DNA from: Gnetum montanum | Lineage: Eukaryota; Streptophyta; Gnetopsida; Gnetales; Gnetaceae | Assembly (NCBI GenBank): GCA_015680685.1 | Contig: MNCI01026483.1 | Span: forward strand, 303,367-367,366 | Length of the DNA: 64,000 nucleotides | Reading direction: 5' to 3' | Shown: piece by piece, positions 33,656 through 44,282 of the stretch | How positions within the stretch are numbered: position 1 is the first letter of the stretch | Layout: each line of letters begins with the position of its first letter | Notes under the pieces: generated by a model | Told to the model about the DNA's origin: nothing | Databases searched by the model: none | Seen by the model: only the letters and a program-made list of their open reading frames with translations | Program-made: the position numbers and the translations under genes

Positions 33656-35640
33656 GACTGAATAAAATCTCATCCTTGAGTATAAAAGAAGAGAAATAAG
33701 TCCTTTACAAAATATATTAGGGGGTGTGGACTTATTTGATTGACATGCAGAGTGACATAGAGAAAACAGAAAAATATAGAAGTTCCCAAGCATACAATAT
33801 TATAATTATGTACAAAATTGGCTATTCATGACAATAGGAAAGAACACCAACAAATCCAAAGGACATCCAACCTCTCTTGGCAATAGAAGAATAAGGGAGA
33901 GGTAGAAGAGATCCAGTGGTTATGAACAATCTCCCGCAAGTGATATGGTTGCATCCTCCTTGGTGAAGATAGTCCTACTTATAGTCCACACTTCCCACTG
34001 TAATCACAACAAAACCAAGGATTAGTAGATATAGTGCAATAGATAATGGCTAAATACCATGTCTCGTTAGTGATTTGATCTAGCCAAGTTATGATTGTGA
34101 TAGATTGGTTGCTTGATGTTGTTAGTCGAAAGATTGATGAATGGGTTAAGTAAGAGAAGCGATCCATACAATTCAAAAGAAGCTTAACACAAAGAATACT
34201 AGAAAGAGGGTATTCACAACAATAAAAGGATGTTTATTACAACCAGTTGTAAAGGTGTGTACAATTGGATAACATGGATGGGGTAAATAAAAAGAATTTG
34301 ATTGTAACAATGTCTAAGGGTAAAGAACTTAACTTGACCAAACCAAAAAAAATATGCAAGTGGGTCCTCCCCAAAGTAGGCACAAGCCTTTTATGCCCTT
34401 GCATAACTTCAAACCAAGGAGTCCATGGGCACCATGGATGATTAATGGTTATAGAGAGATAAGTACAAAAATCCAAAAGTAACTGACTAAGAAACCCGAC
34501 ACATCAAACTAGAACATTAAATCAAAACATGAAACTAGTAGTGAGGTGAGACATGAAAAGCATAGATTGATGACAAAGAGAGTGCAATGGAGTTCCTAAT
34601 TATGGTCACATGTAGTCCATTGTGAAGTTTTTAATTAAATGACTTGGTAGAATCCATCCTCAGTTCAAATCAAAACCAGCCACTTTCAATGACTTCACAT
34701 TGACATTCTAAGGCTAGTCCATTCCCTGAGATACAAGAATGCTCCCAAAAAATAACCACCATTGCAAATTGGAGTAAAGGTAGGAAGTGGGAAAGGGCCT
34801 TAATTAGAGGAGACAAGACAAGTTTCATAACTAGTGCTTGTAAAACTTTTATTTGGTCTAAGGGGTATGCTTTGAATTCCCAATTTTTTTTCAATGGGAA
34901 CCACACCATGCAAAGACCCATGCATTTTTTCACATTTATTTTGTCCAAGGGGTGTGCTTTGAATCCTCATGTTTTTTTTATGAGGACCACACCATGTAAG
35001 GACTTATTTCACTTCCTATTATGAAATGGCATGCAATGGTGAGAAGCTTATGAGAACACTCTTGCACATAGGAAAATACAAAAACATGAAGAATACCACA
35101 TCCTTTTGAAGCAACACGTTGTCCAAACCTTTGATTCCTTCCCAATTTCAGAAACTAAACAAGTCACCAATTTATTAAAGTTGCATTAATGAAGAAAATA
35201 CTGCATGCTTCCAAAACCAAAAAAAAAAAATTCATAGAGTATCTGGATGGGTCGATGATGTGGACTCACTGCCTATTACATGAAAAGAAACCATGTCCCA
35301 ATCATTAGTAACAACATTCAAAGTTAGAAACCAAACATCAATAATCAAATTACAAATGAAGAATACCACCATCAAGTAGTGCATTACCATTGTACCTACC
35401 ACGTTATTAGTAGAAAAAGTAAAGAAACACATCAAACACAAGCAAACATAACCATAAAAGAAAGTAAAAGAGTAGATAATAGATATTGAATATATTAACA
35501 ATGGTGTAAAATAAAAACTAAGAGAAGATCAATAACCTTAAAAATAAAAATATGTAAAATAAAGATGTAAAATAAAGAAGATGAAAATAAAAAGTTATAA
35601 AATTAAAAATTTATAAAACAAAAAAAAAAAGTCAAAAGAC
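33656..35640 (-). other. Long non-coding 3' region of element 2
   Basis: No long frame. Shares blocks with 1-1752 and 53940-54760. Contains a local tandem duplication (34849-35020) and A-rich tracts (35218-35232, 35540-35630). Confidence 0.6.
34849..35020 (-). repeat. 86-bp tandem duplication in element 2
   Basis: Two adjacent units start TTTATTTGGTCTAAGGGG (34849) and TTTATTTTGTCCAAGGGG (34935). Both contain a T-run and then GACCACACCATG or GAACCACACCATG. Other copies show a single unit. Confidence 0.75.
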
Positions 35641-35659
35641 TGAGAAGTCACAAGAGGTG

Positions 35660-37112
35660 TTAGTATGGGTGGCCATCTCCCCCATGACTAAGTTGGAAGG
35701 GAGAGATTTGAAAGATTGAGTGTGGTTGTCCATATACCAAGGTGTTTGTTGAGTTAGTTGGCTTGGGCTCATTGAAAGGTTTTATTTATTGAATGTTGAC
35801 TAATTGTTTCTTATTCAGGCTACCAAGTTTGTAGATGATCATGGCCCCATATGGAAAAGTCTCATCTATGATGTAAGTTCCTTTCCACAATGTTTGAAAT
35901 TTGATTTTTTGGGGTACATGTGTAGGATTCCAATAGAAAACCTTGTCTCCTGGTTGAAACTTGACTTTTCTTATTTTGAGGTCATGGTATTTCTTATTGA
36001 ATTCCTTATCATTTCATTTTATGATAGGGCCATTAACCAATTTTTGTCTAGCAAGTTGAGGTTCATCAATTGTTCTTTCTATGCTAGACTAAGATATAGA
36101 TCAAGGTCACAAGTTATAGAGAGTGTATGGAGCTTGGATTGGATGGGCAATGTTGTTAGTTTTTCATACATAAGCTTATAGGAAGAATAACCTATGGGAA
36201 GCTTCCATGTGGAGTGATAGGCCCAAAGGGCATCATTTAATTTAGTACTCCAATCCATTTGTTATTTGTTAATGGTACACATTAAGATTTTTGTAATCTC
36301 CTAATTAGTGACCTCAGCTTGACCATTGGCTTGGGGGTGATATGGTGTTGTGAGTTTATGTTTAACCCCTAAGCATTAAATTAGTTTTTGAAAAGTGGAA
36401 CCTATAAAATGAGTTCCATTATTAGAAATTAACGCATGAGGTACACCAAACCTGTTTACGATGTTTTGTTGCACAAGCTGAGTAGCAGTGGTGGATATAT
36501 AGTCGATGATGCCTACTGCTTCTGCCCACTTGGTACAATAGTCAACAGAGACTATTATATATGCCTTTCCATTTGATAAAGGTGCGATGGGATCCATAAA
36601 GTCAATGCCTCAAATATCAAATGGATCGAGAGGTTTTATCCATTATTGTGGTCCCTCCATTCAAGTTGTCATTCCACCATCCTTGTGGCAATGATCACAA
36701 GCATGAATGAATTGATGTGCATCCCTGAAGATTATTGGCCAACGATACCCTGCCATGAGGATTTTTATTGTTGTGCATCTCCTGGCATAATGGCCCCCAC
36801 AATGACCTTTGTGAGCATCCTAGAAAACATGCAGTTGATCTGTATCAGGAACACACCAACGTACCAGGCCATTTGAACAAACTTTGTAAAGATTTCCATT
36901 AATCTCCATAAAATGCTTGACTTGGTGAAGAAACTATTGTTTCTTTCTAGTGTCTAGCCCTTGCAGTAGTTCTTTCTTGAGCATATAAGTGAGGATGGTG
37001 TCATACCATTTTGGTTCATCAAACATTTGTGTATTAATAGCCCTTGTAAGGAGAGATTCATTAGGGAATTGGTCATGTAAAGGGCTCTCTTTCTCCTTGT
37101 CATTCCATCTTG
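35660..37112 (-). pseudogene. Integrase of Athila-type element 2
   Basis: From the N-terminal side (minus): a shifted HHCC zinc region with HACDHCHKDGG (about 36690), then the core GIDFMDPIAPLSNGKAYII with the first catalytic Asp, KWAEA, and VPHALISNNGTHF where the second catalytic Asp is Asn, then YHPQANGQAEVTN carrying the Glu. The C-terminal part (FQPGDKVFY, GTYIIDETFP) extends to about 35664. Integrase would insert the cDNA. The D-to-N change plus shifts inactivate it. Confidence 0.8.
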
Positions 37113-37113
37113 G

Positions 37114-37530
37114 TCATGATAAGTGATCCGCAACCACGTTCTTCACACCTTTACGATCTACCATCATGAGATCAAATTCTTGCAAAATCAAGAGCCACCG
37201 TATGACATGGGAGCTCACCATTGGTTTATTCATTAGAAATTTTATGATGCTATGATCTGTGTGGACAAACACTTTGTAGCTAAGCACATAGTGCCTGAAC
37301 TTCTCTAAGGTGAACACCATTTCCATCAACTCCTTTTTTGTGGTGGTGTAGTTTAGGTGTGCACTTGCAATGCTCCAGCTGGTGTAGTGAATGTAATATG
37401 GACATTTTTGATCATTCATTTGTGTAAGCATTGGCCCCAAAGCATAATTTGATGCATTGGTCATCACATGAAATGGTTTGGACGAATGTGGTACTTGAAG
37501 AATGGGGGTTTCAACAAGCTTTTTCTTCAA
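37114..37530 (-). pseudogene. RNase H of Athila-type element 2
   Basis: A 138-codon open frame begins KKKLVETPILQVP and continues FHVMTNASNYALG. The usual TDAS has Asp replaced by Asn. ELMEMVFTLEKFRHYV and VHTDHSIIKFLMNK follow with the remaining acidic residues. The frame ends VVADHLS, the canonical end before integrase. It would degrade the RNA strand during reverse transcription. Confidence 0.85.
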
Positions 37531-37539
37531 TTGCTAAAA

Positions 37540-38400
37540 TGCTACTTCACATGTAGGGGTCTAGATGAACAATGCATCCTTCTTTGTCAATTCTACCAAT
37601 GGCTTGGAAATTTTGGAAAAAAATTTTATGAAGCACTGGTAGTAGCCAATATGACCAAAGAATGACCACAATTCTTTGACTATTTTAGGTTGACGGGTTA
37701 TTCCTTAGATGACCCTTATTTTTTTAGGATCCACCTTGATTCCTACTTTTAAGATGCGATGCCCCAAGACTATGCCTTCTTGTACCATATGATGGCTCTT
37801 TTGCCAATTGAGCTAGATATTTCTTTTGACACATCTCTTCAACACCTACTCAAGATGGTCTAGGGCTTGCTTGAATGTAGATCCATAGGTAGAAAAATCA
37901 TCCATAAAAGCTTCTACCTCACTATAAATCTATTGTTGGAAAATGTTGAGAACTAATTATTAAAATGTGATTGGGGAATTACATAAACCAAATGGCATCT
38001 AACAGTAAGAAAAAGCCCCCCAAGGAATTGTGAAAGTTGTCTTTGCCTAGTCCTTTGGTGTAATCCATATTTGGTTATAACCACCATAACCATTCAGAAA
38101 GCTATAATAGTAGTGCCCCAAAATGGTGTCCAACACTAGGTTAACAAAAGGCAATGGAAAATGATCCTTGAAAATTGCCTTATTGAGTAGTCGAAAGTCA
38201 ATGCACACCCACCATTTGCCTTCCTTCTTGGGTATGATCATGAGTGGACTTACCCACTCACTATCTACAACAGGGTAGATGAATTCCACCTTGAGGAGTT
38301 GCTCAATCACCTCCTTGATAATTTATTTTAACTTGGGATTCAAACATTGCTAAAACTATTATTTCGACTTGATAGCAGGGCTGATGACCATTTTTCCACA
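37540..38400 (-). pseudogene. Reverse transcriptase of Athila-type element 2
   Basis: Fingers and palm are clear on the minus strand: VDSEWVSPLMIIPKKEGKWW, CIDFRLLNKA, DHFPLPFVNLVLD and GGYNQIWI, then MPFGLCNSP and FMDD at 37897-37908. The catalytic box is intact, unlike the other gypsy RTs in this window. DPKKIRVI and SFFGHIGYY mark the connection. About seven stops remain in an otherwise continuous frame. Confidence 0.85.
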
Positions 38401-38899
38401 ACTTTTATCAACTTTCTCTTTTGTTTAGTAGCAAGCTTGGCATTAATGATAACCAGCCTCCCATTTTTCAAAAATATGTACTCCATTCTAGCTGGTAGTG
38501 TCTTCAATTCAAGGGGTTCTTATTTAAAATTATTAGGAATTTCCAGCTCACCCAAATTGACATCATCATTTGCTCCTTCAGATAGCTAGTGATGAACTTG
38601 CTCAAGTTCATTCATACTTGCAACATATTCATACATTAGGCCCTAAATAGGTTCCATACATAATGTACTACTACTAGAATCAACTGTCAGCCACTAGGTG
38701 CCTTTTTGTTTTATGGTTTTTGCATACAGACATCTCTAGATCTCAACTTCTGGTTCACATTGCTTGCATGCAGAGATAGATGTTTGCTTTATTGATCATA
38801 ACTTCTACACATAATGGCACCTTGAATTGCTATACATGATACATGAAACTCTCTTCTTTTCGATCTTTCCAAATTAATTTTCTTTTGATATCTCCAAGG

Positions 38900-39393
38900 A
38901 AAGATCTCTAATGCCCATTTTGACATCAACGGTACTTAACCACATCCTTCCCATAATAATTAGAAAGTCCCCCTTATAGTTATCCACTTTGATTATTAGG
39001 AAATTAATGGGGGTATGACCACCCACAAATGGTGGTCACAATGTCCTCAACTAGTTCCAATGGAATAGTGATGAACTAGTCCACTAGTTCTAGCTACATG
39101 TTGCTCTTCTTCAAGGAAGGAAGGTTTCACATTATGTACATCTCATGCGAGATCAAATTAACACCAAAACTAGTGTTAAGAAGAGCATTACAAGGCTCAT
39201 CCCCAACAATTTGCAAGTAAACTCGGGGACTCCCAGGATCAGCTAATTTTCTGGGCAAGTTACCAGCTTGAATCCAATTGGATACAACATGTGTCAGCAT
39301 TATAGTATGGATTGAAGAAGGATTTTGATTTGAAGAGGACTCAAATAAAGAGAAAACATAGGAAGTTGGAGGAGTAGGGTTACCAACCACCAA
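38900..39393 (-). pseudogene. Retropepsin-like protease region of element 2
   Basis: The minus-strand frame 39393-39127 contains YLQIVGDEPCNALLNTSFGV followed by NLIS. The family active site is LLDLGASVN, so the catalytic Asp is Asn and the loop is altered. The shifted downstream part shows IIMGR.WLSTVDVKMGIRDLSL (about 38980-38920). The homologous region of element 3 is at 49780-50176. Confidence 0.75.
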
Positions 39394-39399
39394 TGTGTT

Positions 39400-41453
39400 C
39401 GAGGGCTTTGATGGACTATGAGGTTAGAAGAAAGATCTTTTCTTTATTCATGGTTTGAACTTGCTTGATGGGTTAACTACTTGTAGATTAATTGCCCTTG
39501 TAGCATTCCTTTGTTGTGGTTGTGCACGTAATTCATCCTACATGGACAGAGTAGGTGGTAGCTGTGCAAGAGGTGGAGGAGTAGGTGTAGGAATAGGAGA
39601 TGCATGAGGATAGTAGGTGGCATCCCTCCTTAGATAGGATGATTGGTATGTTTTAGAAGGATAGTGGTGAGGTTGGTAAGCAGCAACATGGCCAGAGGAG
39701 TCCCTTGGAGATGAGGACTACTAAACATAGTAACTGTAGGGATCTAGCTATTAGTAAGGGTATTGTTACCTTGGAGGTGGTAACAACCATGATTGTGGTT
39801 TCTACCACTGTTGATATAATTTATAAGGTTGTAGTGGAGTTCGACTTGGATAATACTACTAGGTTTAGTGGAGCTATCAAGGATTGCCTTGTGGATAAGC
39901 TAATCTCTTGGGTGTTTTCCTTTGTGGAAGTCATGGATGTAAGGCATACACCGTAGATTCTTGCAAATGTGACACAATTAGATAACATCCCTAAGGATGT
40001 TCATATGGGTAGATGTCACACCTACCAACAGCATCTAAATTGCTATCTGTAGCCATCTCTATCATAGTCATTTTACCCTTACCCTTAGATATGGCACGTT
40101 CAGCTTCCTTACATCTCCTTGCTCCCTGGACTCTTTAGTAATTTTTAAAATAGCTTGAAACCTATCATCCATGGAGTTCCATAATTGATTAACCATAGTT
40201 GTGATTTCTAATTGCAATTTCTAGAATGATAAGGTTTTTTGATTAACCACATGATATCTGGTGAATTCGTCCTCATTGTCACAAAATCAAGCCCCCCTTT
40301 TCTAAATAGAAGGATCCTTGTTGTATTCTTTTGCACTTTCACGTTTTCTCAATTATCCCTCCTCCTTGGCTACCTACTCAATTAATTTTTAAATCTACTG
40401 GGTGCTCAACTTTGTCAATCTCCCTTGAGCATAGATGCCAAAGGTTTTCATAGTTTCAGACCGTAACCTATCTATGATATGGCAGTGCTGATCAAGCTAA
40501 GAGTATCCATGGCCAGGACACCTATGCAACAAGGAGTAGTATCAGCCAATAGTAGCATCCAAGGGCTCATGATTCCCTTGTTTCCATCCTTGAATTTGTT
40601 TTCTTAGATTGGATACTTAGGAGTATGTTTGATACTTGTCATTGAATAATTCCAACATCATACTCCACAGCCTAATTGATTCTAGTTCCAAGAATAGATA
40701 CCAATTTTTTGCTTCATTTATGAGTGTCCTTAGAAATAATTTTAGCTTTTGCCAATCATTTTCAATATTCTACAAGGCACATGTATCTTGAAAGGCTTGA
40801 AGATGATTTTATGAATTAGAATCATATCCTCTGTCAAACCAAGGGATGTTGTTCATATCCAACCTCTTTATTCTATTGTCCTTCACATGCCTTGTTGGAA
40901 TCATCACAGCCTCTTTAATATTCAACATGTCCCAAGTAGCAAGTAGAGGTTCATCAAGGCTATGATGGTGGTGCCTACAATGTTCTCTACTAGCCCTTAT
41001 TTCTTGATGGTGGGCCTCTCTAGATTTCCCACATCTTTGGTCACAAGGGTCTTGATGGTTCCTTCTATTATTTTGATCCCATCAGTCAACTCCATCAAAG
41101 TTATTTTTTCTGTAGCCACAATTTGAACCAAATGAAGAAGATGATGATGATGATGAAGGGAAAGAAGAAGGGGAGCTTACTTTGCACTAACATCTATCAC
41201 CCTTCCTTTGATGCTCGTAACCACGATCGAAATCATGATCTTCTTTATCCCTCTTTCGTTGACCTGCTTCTCTAGATTCATTTTTGTGATTGGATCTATT
41301 TTGACTAGAACCTAGATTATGTATTGCAGATTGTACATTCTGGTTGAGGGCTTCTTGAACAAAGTCAAAGAGAGGAGAATCACAAAAGAAGTGATCGCCT
41401 TCATCAATTGGGCCAACTAGAGGTGGAAAGATATTTGACTCCTTACCTTTCAT
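39400..41453 (-). pseudogene. Gag of Athila-type element 2
   Basis: Minus-strand reading starts MKGKESNIFPPLVGP (41453), passes an Arg/Lys/Asp-rich part and a poly-Ser run (about 41150), and reaches the Retrotrans_gag core near 40820-40600: KLKLFLRTLINEAKNWYL then SIRLWSMMLELFNDKYQTY, matching the family pattern of a Leu-rich capsid helix with W-x(2)-M and F-x(3)-Y. The tail toward the protease is Pro/Gln-rich (PTPTPPPLAQLPPT near 39570). Multiple stops and shifts. Confidence 0.7.
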
Positions 41454-41928
41454 AAGCTCATGTTGGTGCTCCAGCTGATGATCCCTTAATATTTGTGCTT
41501 TAGTAGGATGATAATCCCTTGAGTCAAGATCTTACATCTTGTATTCTCCATAGAGATGTTGAAGCCTATGTCATGTGAGCATTAGCTAGAGCATTGCTGG
41601 AACAAATCGATTAGGTGGCAACACAATGCTTCCTTCCATATCATGCCACTGCATTAGTTCATCTTAATGTAAGATGAAGGTAAAGTTTGGTATATACTCA
41701 TCAGGATGAGCATATACGACCTAGTATTGTTGAGGCACCTAAATTGCCCTAGGCAGAGATGGGCTCCTATGAAAAGAAGATATTTTGTGTTAATAAACTT
41801 GTAAACAATGAGCAGTTGAGGTTTAATTTAATGATAATTTATTATTTTTGTAGGATTTGACTCTAAGGGTTCAAACAATGAGGTTACTAAGTTTCACTAG
41901 GCTTAGATAGTGCACGAAGAACTACAAT

Positions 41929-41946
41929 CCCTGGAAATGGTGCCAA
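41929..41946 (-). other. Primer-binding site of element 2
   Basis: On the minus strand TTGGCACCATTTCCAGGG follows the LTR end. It resembles the TGGCGCC-type site used by Athila/Tat elements, with CG-to-CA decay. Confidence 0.75.
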
Positions 41947-42801
41947 TGATGAGTGGTGAAGTACCCCTATGCCCAACCATACAAATCACAAGTGTTCACA
42001 TGCGATCCGATTGAATCCTATAGACTATAATTACTAAGTATGCTAGAGTTAAATAGTGTGTGTGGGTTGTCCATTTGTTGTCTTCCCAGTCCCACTTGTG
42101 GAGTACAGTTGTATGGTTAAGTGTGATTGAGGCGTAACATTTTTTATTATTTTGTGTTTTTATCAAATTATTCACCTAGAACAAGAACGAAAGTAAGAGT
42201 GCTTCAATGCTAAAAGTGATTAATTGCTAAGTAAACTATAGTCTAATCCAGCCTAACATAAGTAACCATTCCCACTTCCCGGACAGATCCTAAACTTTGT
42301 GCAAACACTGCTAGGCTGTCAAACGCTAATCATTTCTAAGCTACCAAGTGTCACACGTATGCTCGAAGGGGTTTGTGCTTATGTATTTTAATGATTTTCT
42401 TGATTGATCAAGATTAAATACTACATAAATAATATTTATGTAAATTGCATAAAATATAAATGCATAAGAAAGAAAGTCTTAAGTGCTGTAAGAAATGAAT
42501 CAAAAAGTTCATCTTTATTGCCAACATAATGGTGTGTTCAGGTACATCAATGCGTGAATAAAGATCCATTTACACTTAGACCTCCTCTTGTGGGCACTTG
42601 GAAAATATTTTCACTTCAAATGGAAAAACTACAAGATTTTGCCAAAAACTCACTCCTAATTGTGTGCCTGGGCATTGTATTTATAGACTCGGGAGTAACC
42701 TTGTGATATCAAATGTATGATATCGCATCTTGGGCTGCGATATCGTGTACCCGATATCATGGCCACCCCAATATTGGAGCATTCAAAGACATGATTTATC
42801 A
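41947..42801 (-). repeat. 5' LTR of Athila-type element 2 (855 bp)
   Basis: Plus-strand TGATGAGTGG at 41947 and TTTATCA at 42801 give TG...CA ends. It is collinear with 1762-2585. TATA box at 42678-42685. Confidence 0.85.
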
Positions 42802-42949
42802 TAGATGTAAAACAAAATAAATTCTAGGCCACTAGCAAATTTAAATTTAAATCCAAGAGAAATGAAATGGTACCAACAAGTAAATTTAAATCCATGCTAT
42901 TTGGCTATGAATGTTATAAGATCACATGGCTACAAACACATAGGGTATG

Positions 42950-44000
42950 AGAAGGATTAGAAGCTTGCATCACTTGTGCAATTGTTTCCTAATCTTTGAG
43001 AGATTAGGAAAAGTGTATGGCCTATTTTTCACAAGTTTATACTCTCCTTCACCTTCACTAATGATGTTGAATGGTAGTTCTTCCCATGGAACATCAATGG
43101 ATTCATTGTTGTTTGCTTCTATTTCTTTGGTCCCATCATTTTTCTTAATTTTTTGACCAATAGTTAGAGTTTCTTCTTGAAACTCCACCTCATACCCTTG
43201 TCTTGCATCAATGTTGTTAATGATTGAGGGGACTATGCTATCATCATGGATAACGATTTCACCTTCCTCATAAGGGAGGTGGATTTCTTGGTAAATAGGT
43301 GAAGACATAGCTTACAATTAAGCTAGTCAAGGTCTTCTCAAGATGATGTTAAATCTTAATATCTCTTCCACCACCAAGAAATCTACTATTGTGGTGAATT
43401 ATTCCCCTACCATGAAATCTAAAGAAATGAAACATTTGATAGCAACCCATGATCTATTAAAGGATTGAAAGATTGCAATCAAGGTACATTGCATTTGTTT
43501 AGTTAGGCCTAGGCATTAAACAATGGTATAGGGTATGACATTGGTTTCTACCCCATCATATACATGTATCCTATGTACTTTATATTGGCCAATGCGTATG
43601 ATTATAAAAAGAGGTACCTTCGTTACTTCATCATTTTGAGGGTTCATCTTAATTTCGTTGTCATGAAACACTAGCGATGTTAAATTTGATTTCTTGGACG
43701 AAGAGGTTGCAATGAATGAATGGGTGGACTCTTCATTAGTGGGGATTTCCTCATTGATAGGAATGGATGTCAACATCTTAACCAGTGCCTCGTGATGGGT
43801 AGTAGAAGTCATGACCAGGTCATACAAGCTCAAAGTTATGTTATTTTATTTGAGTGATTATTTAATTTTTTCCATTGCATTAAGGAAGTCTTTGTTATTA
43901 GTTTTTGATTTATTATGTATAACTTCCTTCAGATTTTGAACTTCATTTTTGGGTTGTTGTTGTGACCTAGTCTCTTAGTTCTCATCTTTGTGTTTTGGTT
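42950..44000 (-). pseudogene. Tat/Ogre-type protease and linker
   Basis: Two open frames on the minus strand, 43833-43516 (105 codons) and 43308-42970 (112 codons), are joined by shifted sequence. SLYDLVMTSTTHHEALVKML is the conserved block before Tat-group protease. YKVHRIHVYDGVETNVIP holds a D-G pair where the retropepsin D-G-G-S sits. NIILRRP and LPYEEGEIVIHDDS match the ending LLGRPW...EGE. The frame closes near 42970, beside AT-rich sequence in which element 2 inserted. RT does not follow directly; an Ogre-like RT resumes at 17079. Confidence 0.75.
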
Positions 44001-44282
44001 CTTCCCATGGTTTACTAGTTGCATAGCCTGGCTTGTGGAAGTCATGGAAATAGATGAAATGGGAATGGGATTTTGTGGGCCCACTTCCTTTCTTGAATTC
44101 ATCTACTTATCAACCTTGTTCTTGGCTTTCTACACAACCTTCTTCCATTATTTGGTTGGGGATTTCTTACTATCCCTAGCTAGTTGTCAAGAAGAAGATG
44201 TTGCATGGGCCACCATGGGGGGTTGCTCCACCATTGGGTTAGGTTATGTTGTAGAGGGTTAGGGCACCCTAATCACAAAAGG

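Larger units (their letters stand above)
33211..42801 (-). mobile_element. Athila-type Ty3/gypsy element 2, nearly complete (9591 bp)
   Basis: In minus orientation: 5' LTR (42801-41947), PBS, gag, protease, RT, RNase H, integrase, long non-coding 3' region, PPT and 3' LTR (33646-33211). Flanks are CAGAC (33206-33210) and TAGAT (42802-42806), which would be a perfect 5-bp target duplication if both end bases of one copy underwent C-to-T change. A PBS starting TGGCACCATTTCC and a large 3' untranslated part fit the Athila/Tat side of Ty3/gypsy. All frames are broken. Confidence 0.85.

Noticed and set aside
34237-34476. 79-codon minus-strand frame in element 2's 3' region, considered as an env-like ORF
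   Set aside because: Not preserved in the corresponding regions of elements 1 and 3, and no membrane or signal pattern that would support it.
35804-36181. 125-codon open frame on the plus strand
   Set aside because: It is antisense to the C-terminal part of element 2's integrase, whose minus-strand reading shows recognisable integrase residues.
43990-44262. 90-codon open frame on the plus strand
   Set aside because: Antisense to the linker between Tat-type gag and protease on the minus strand.
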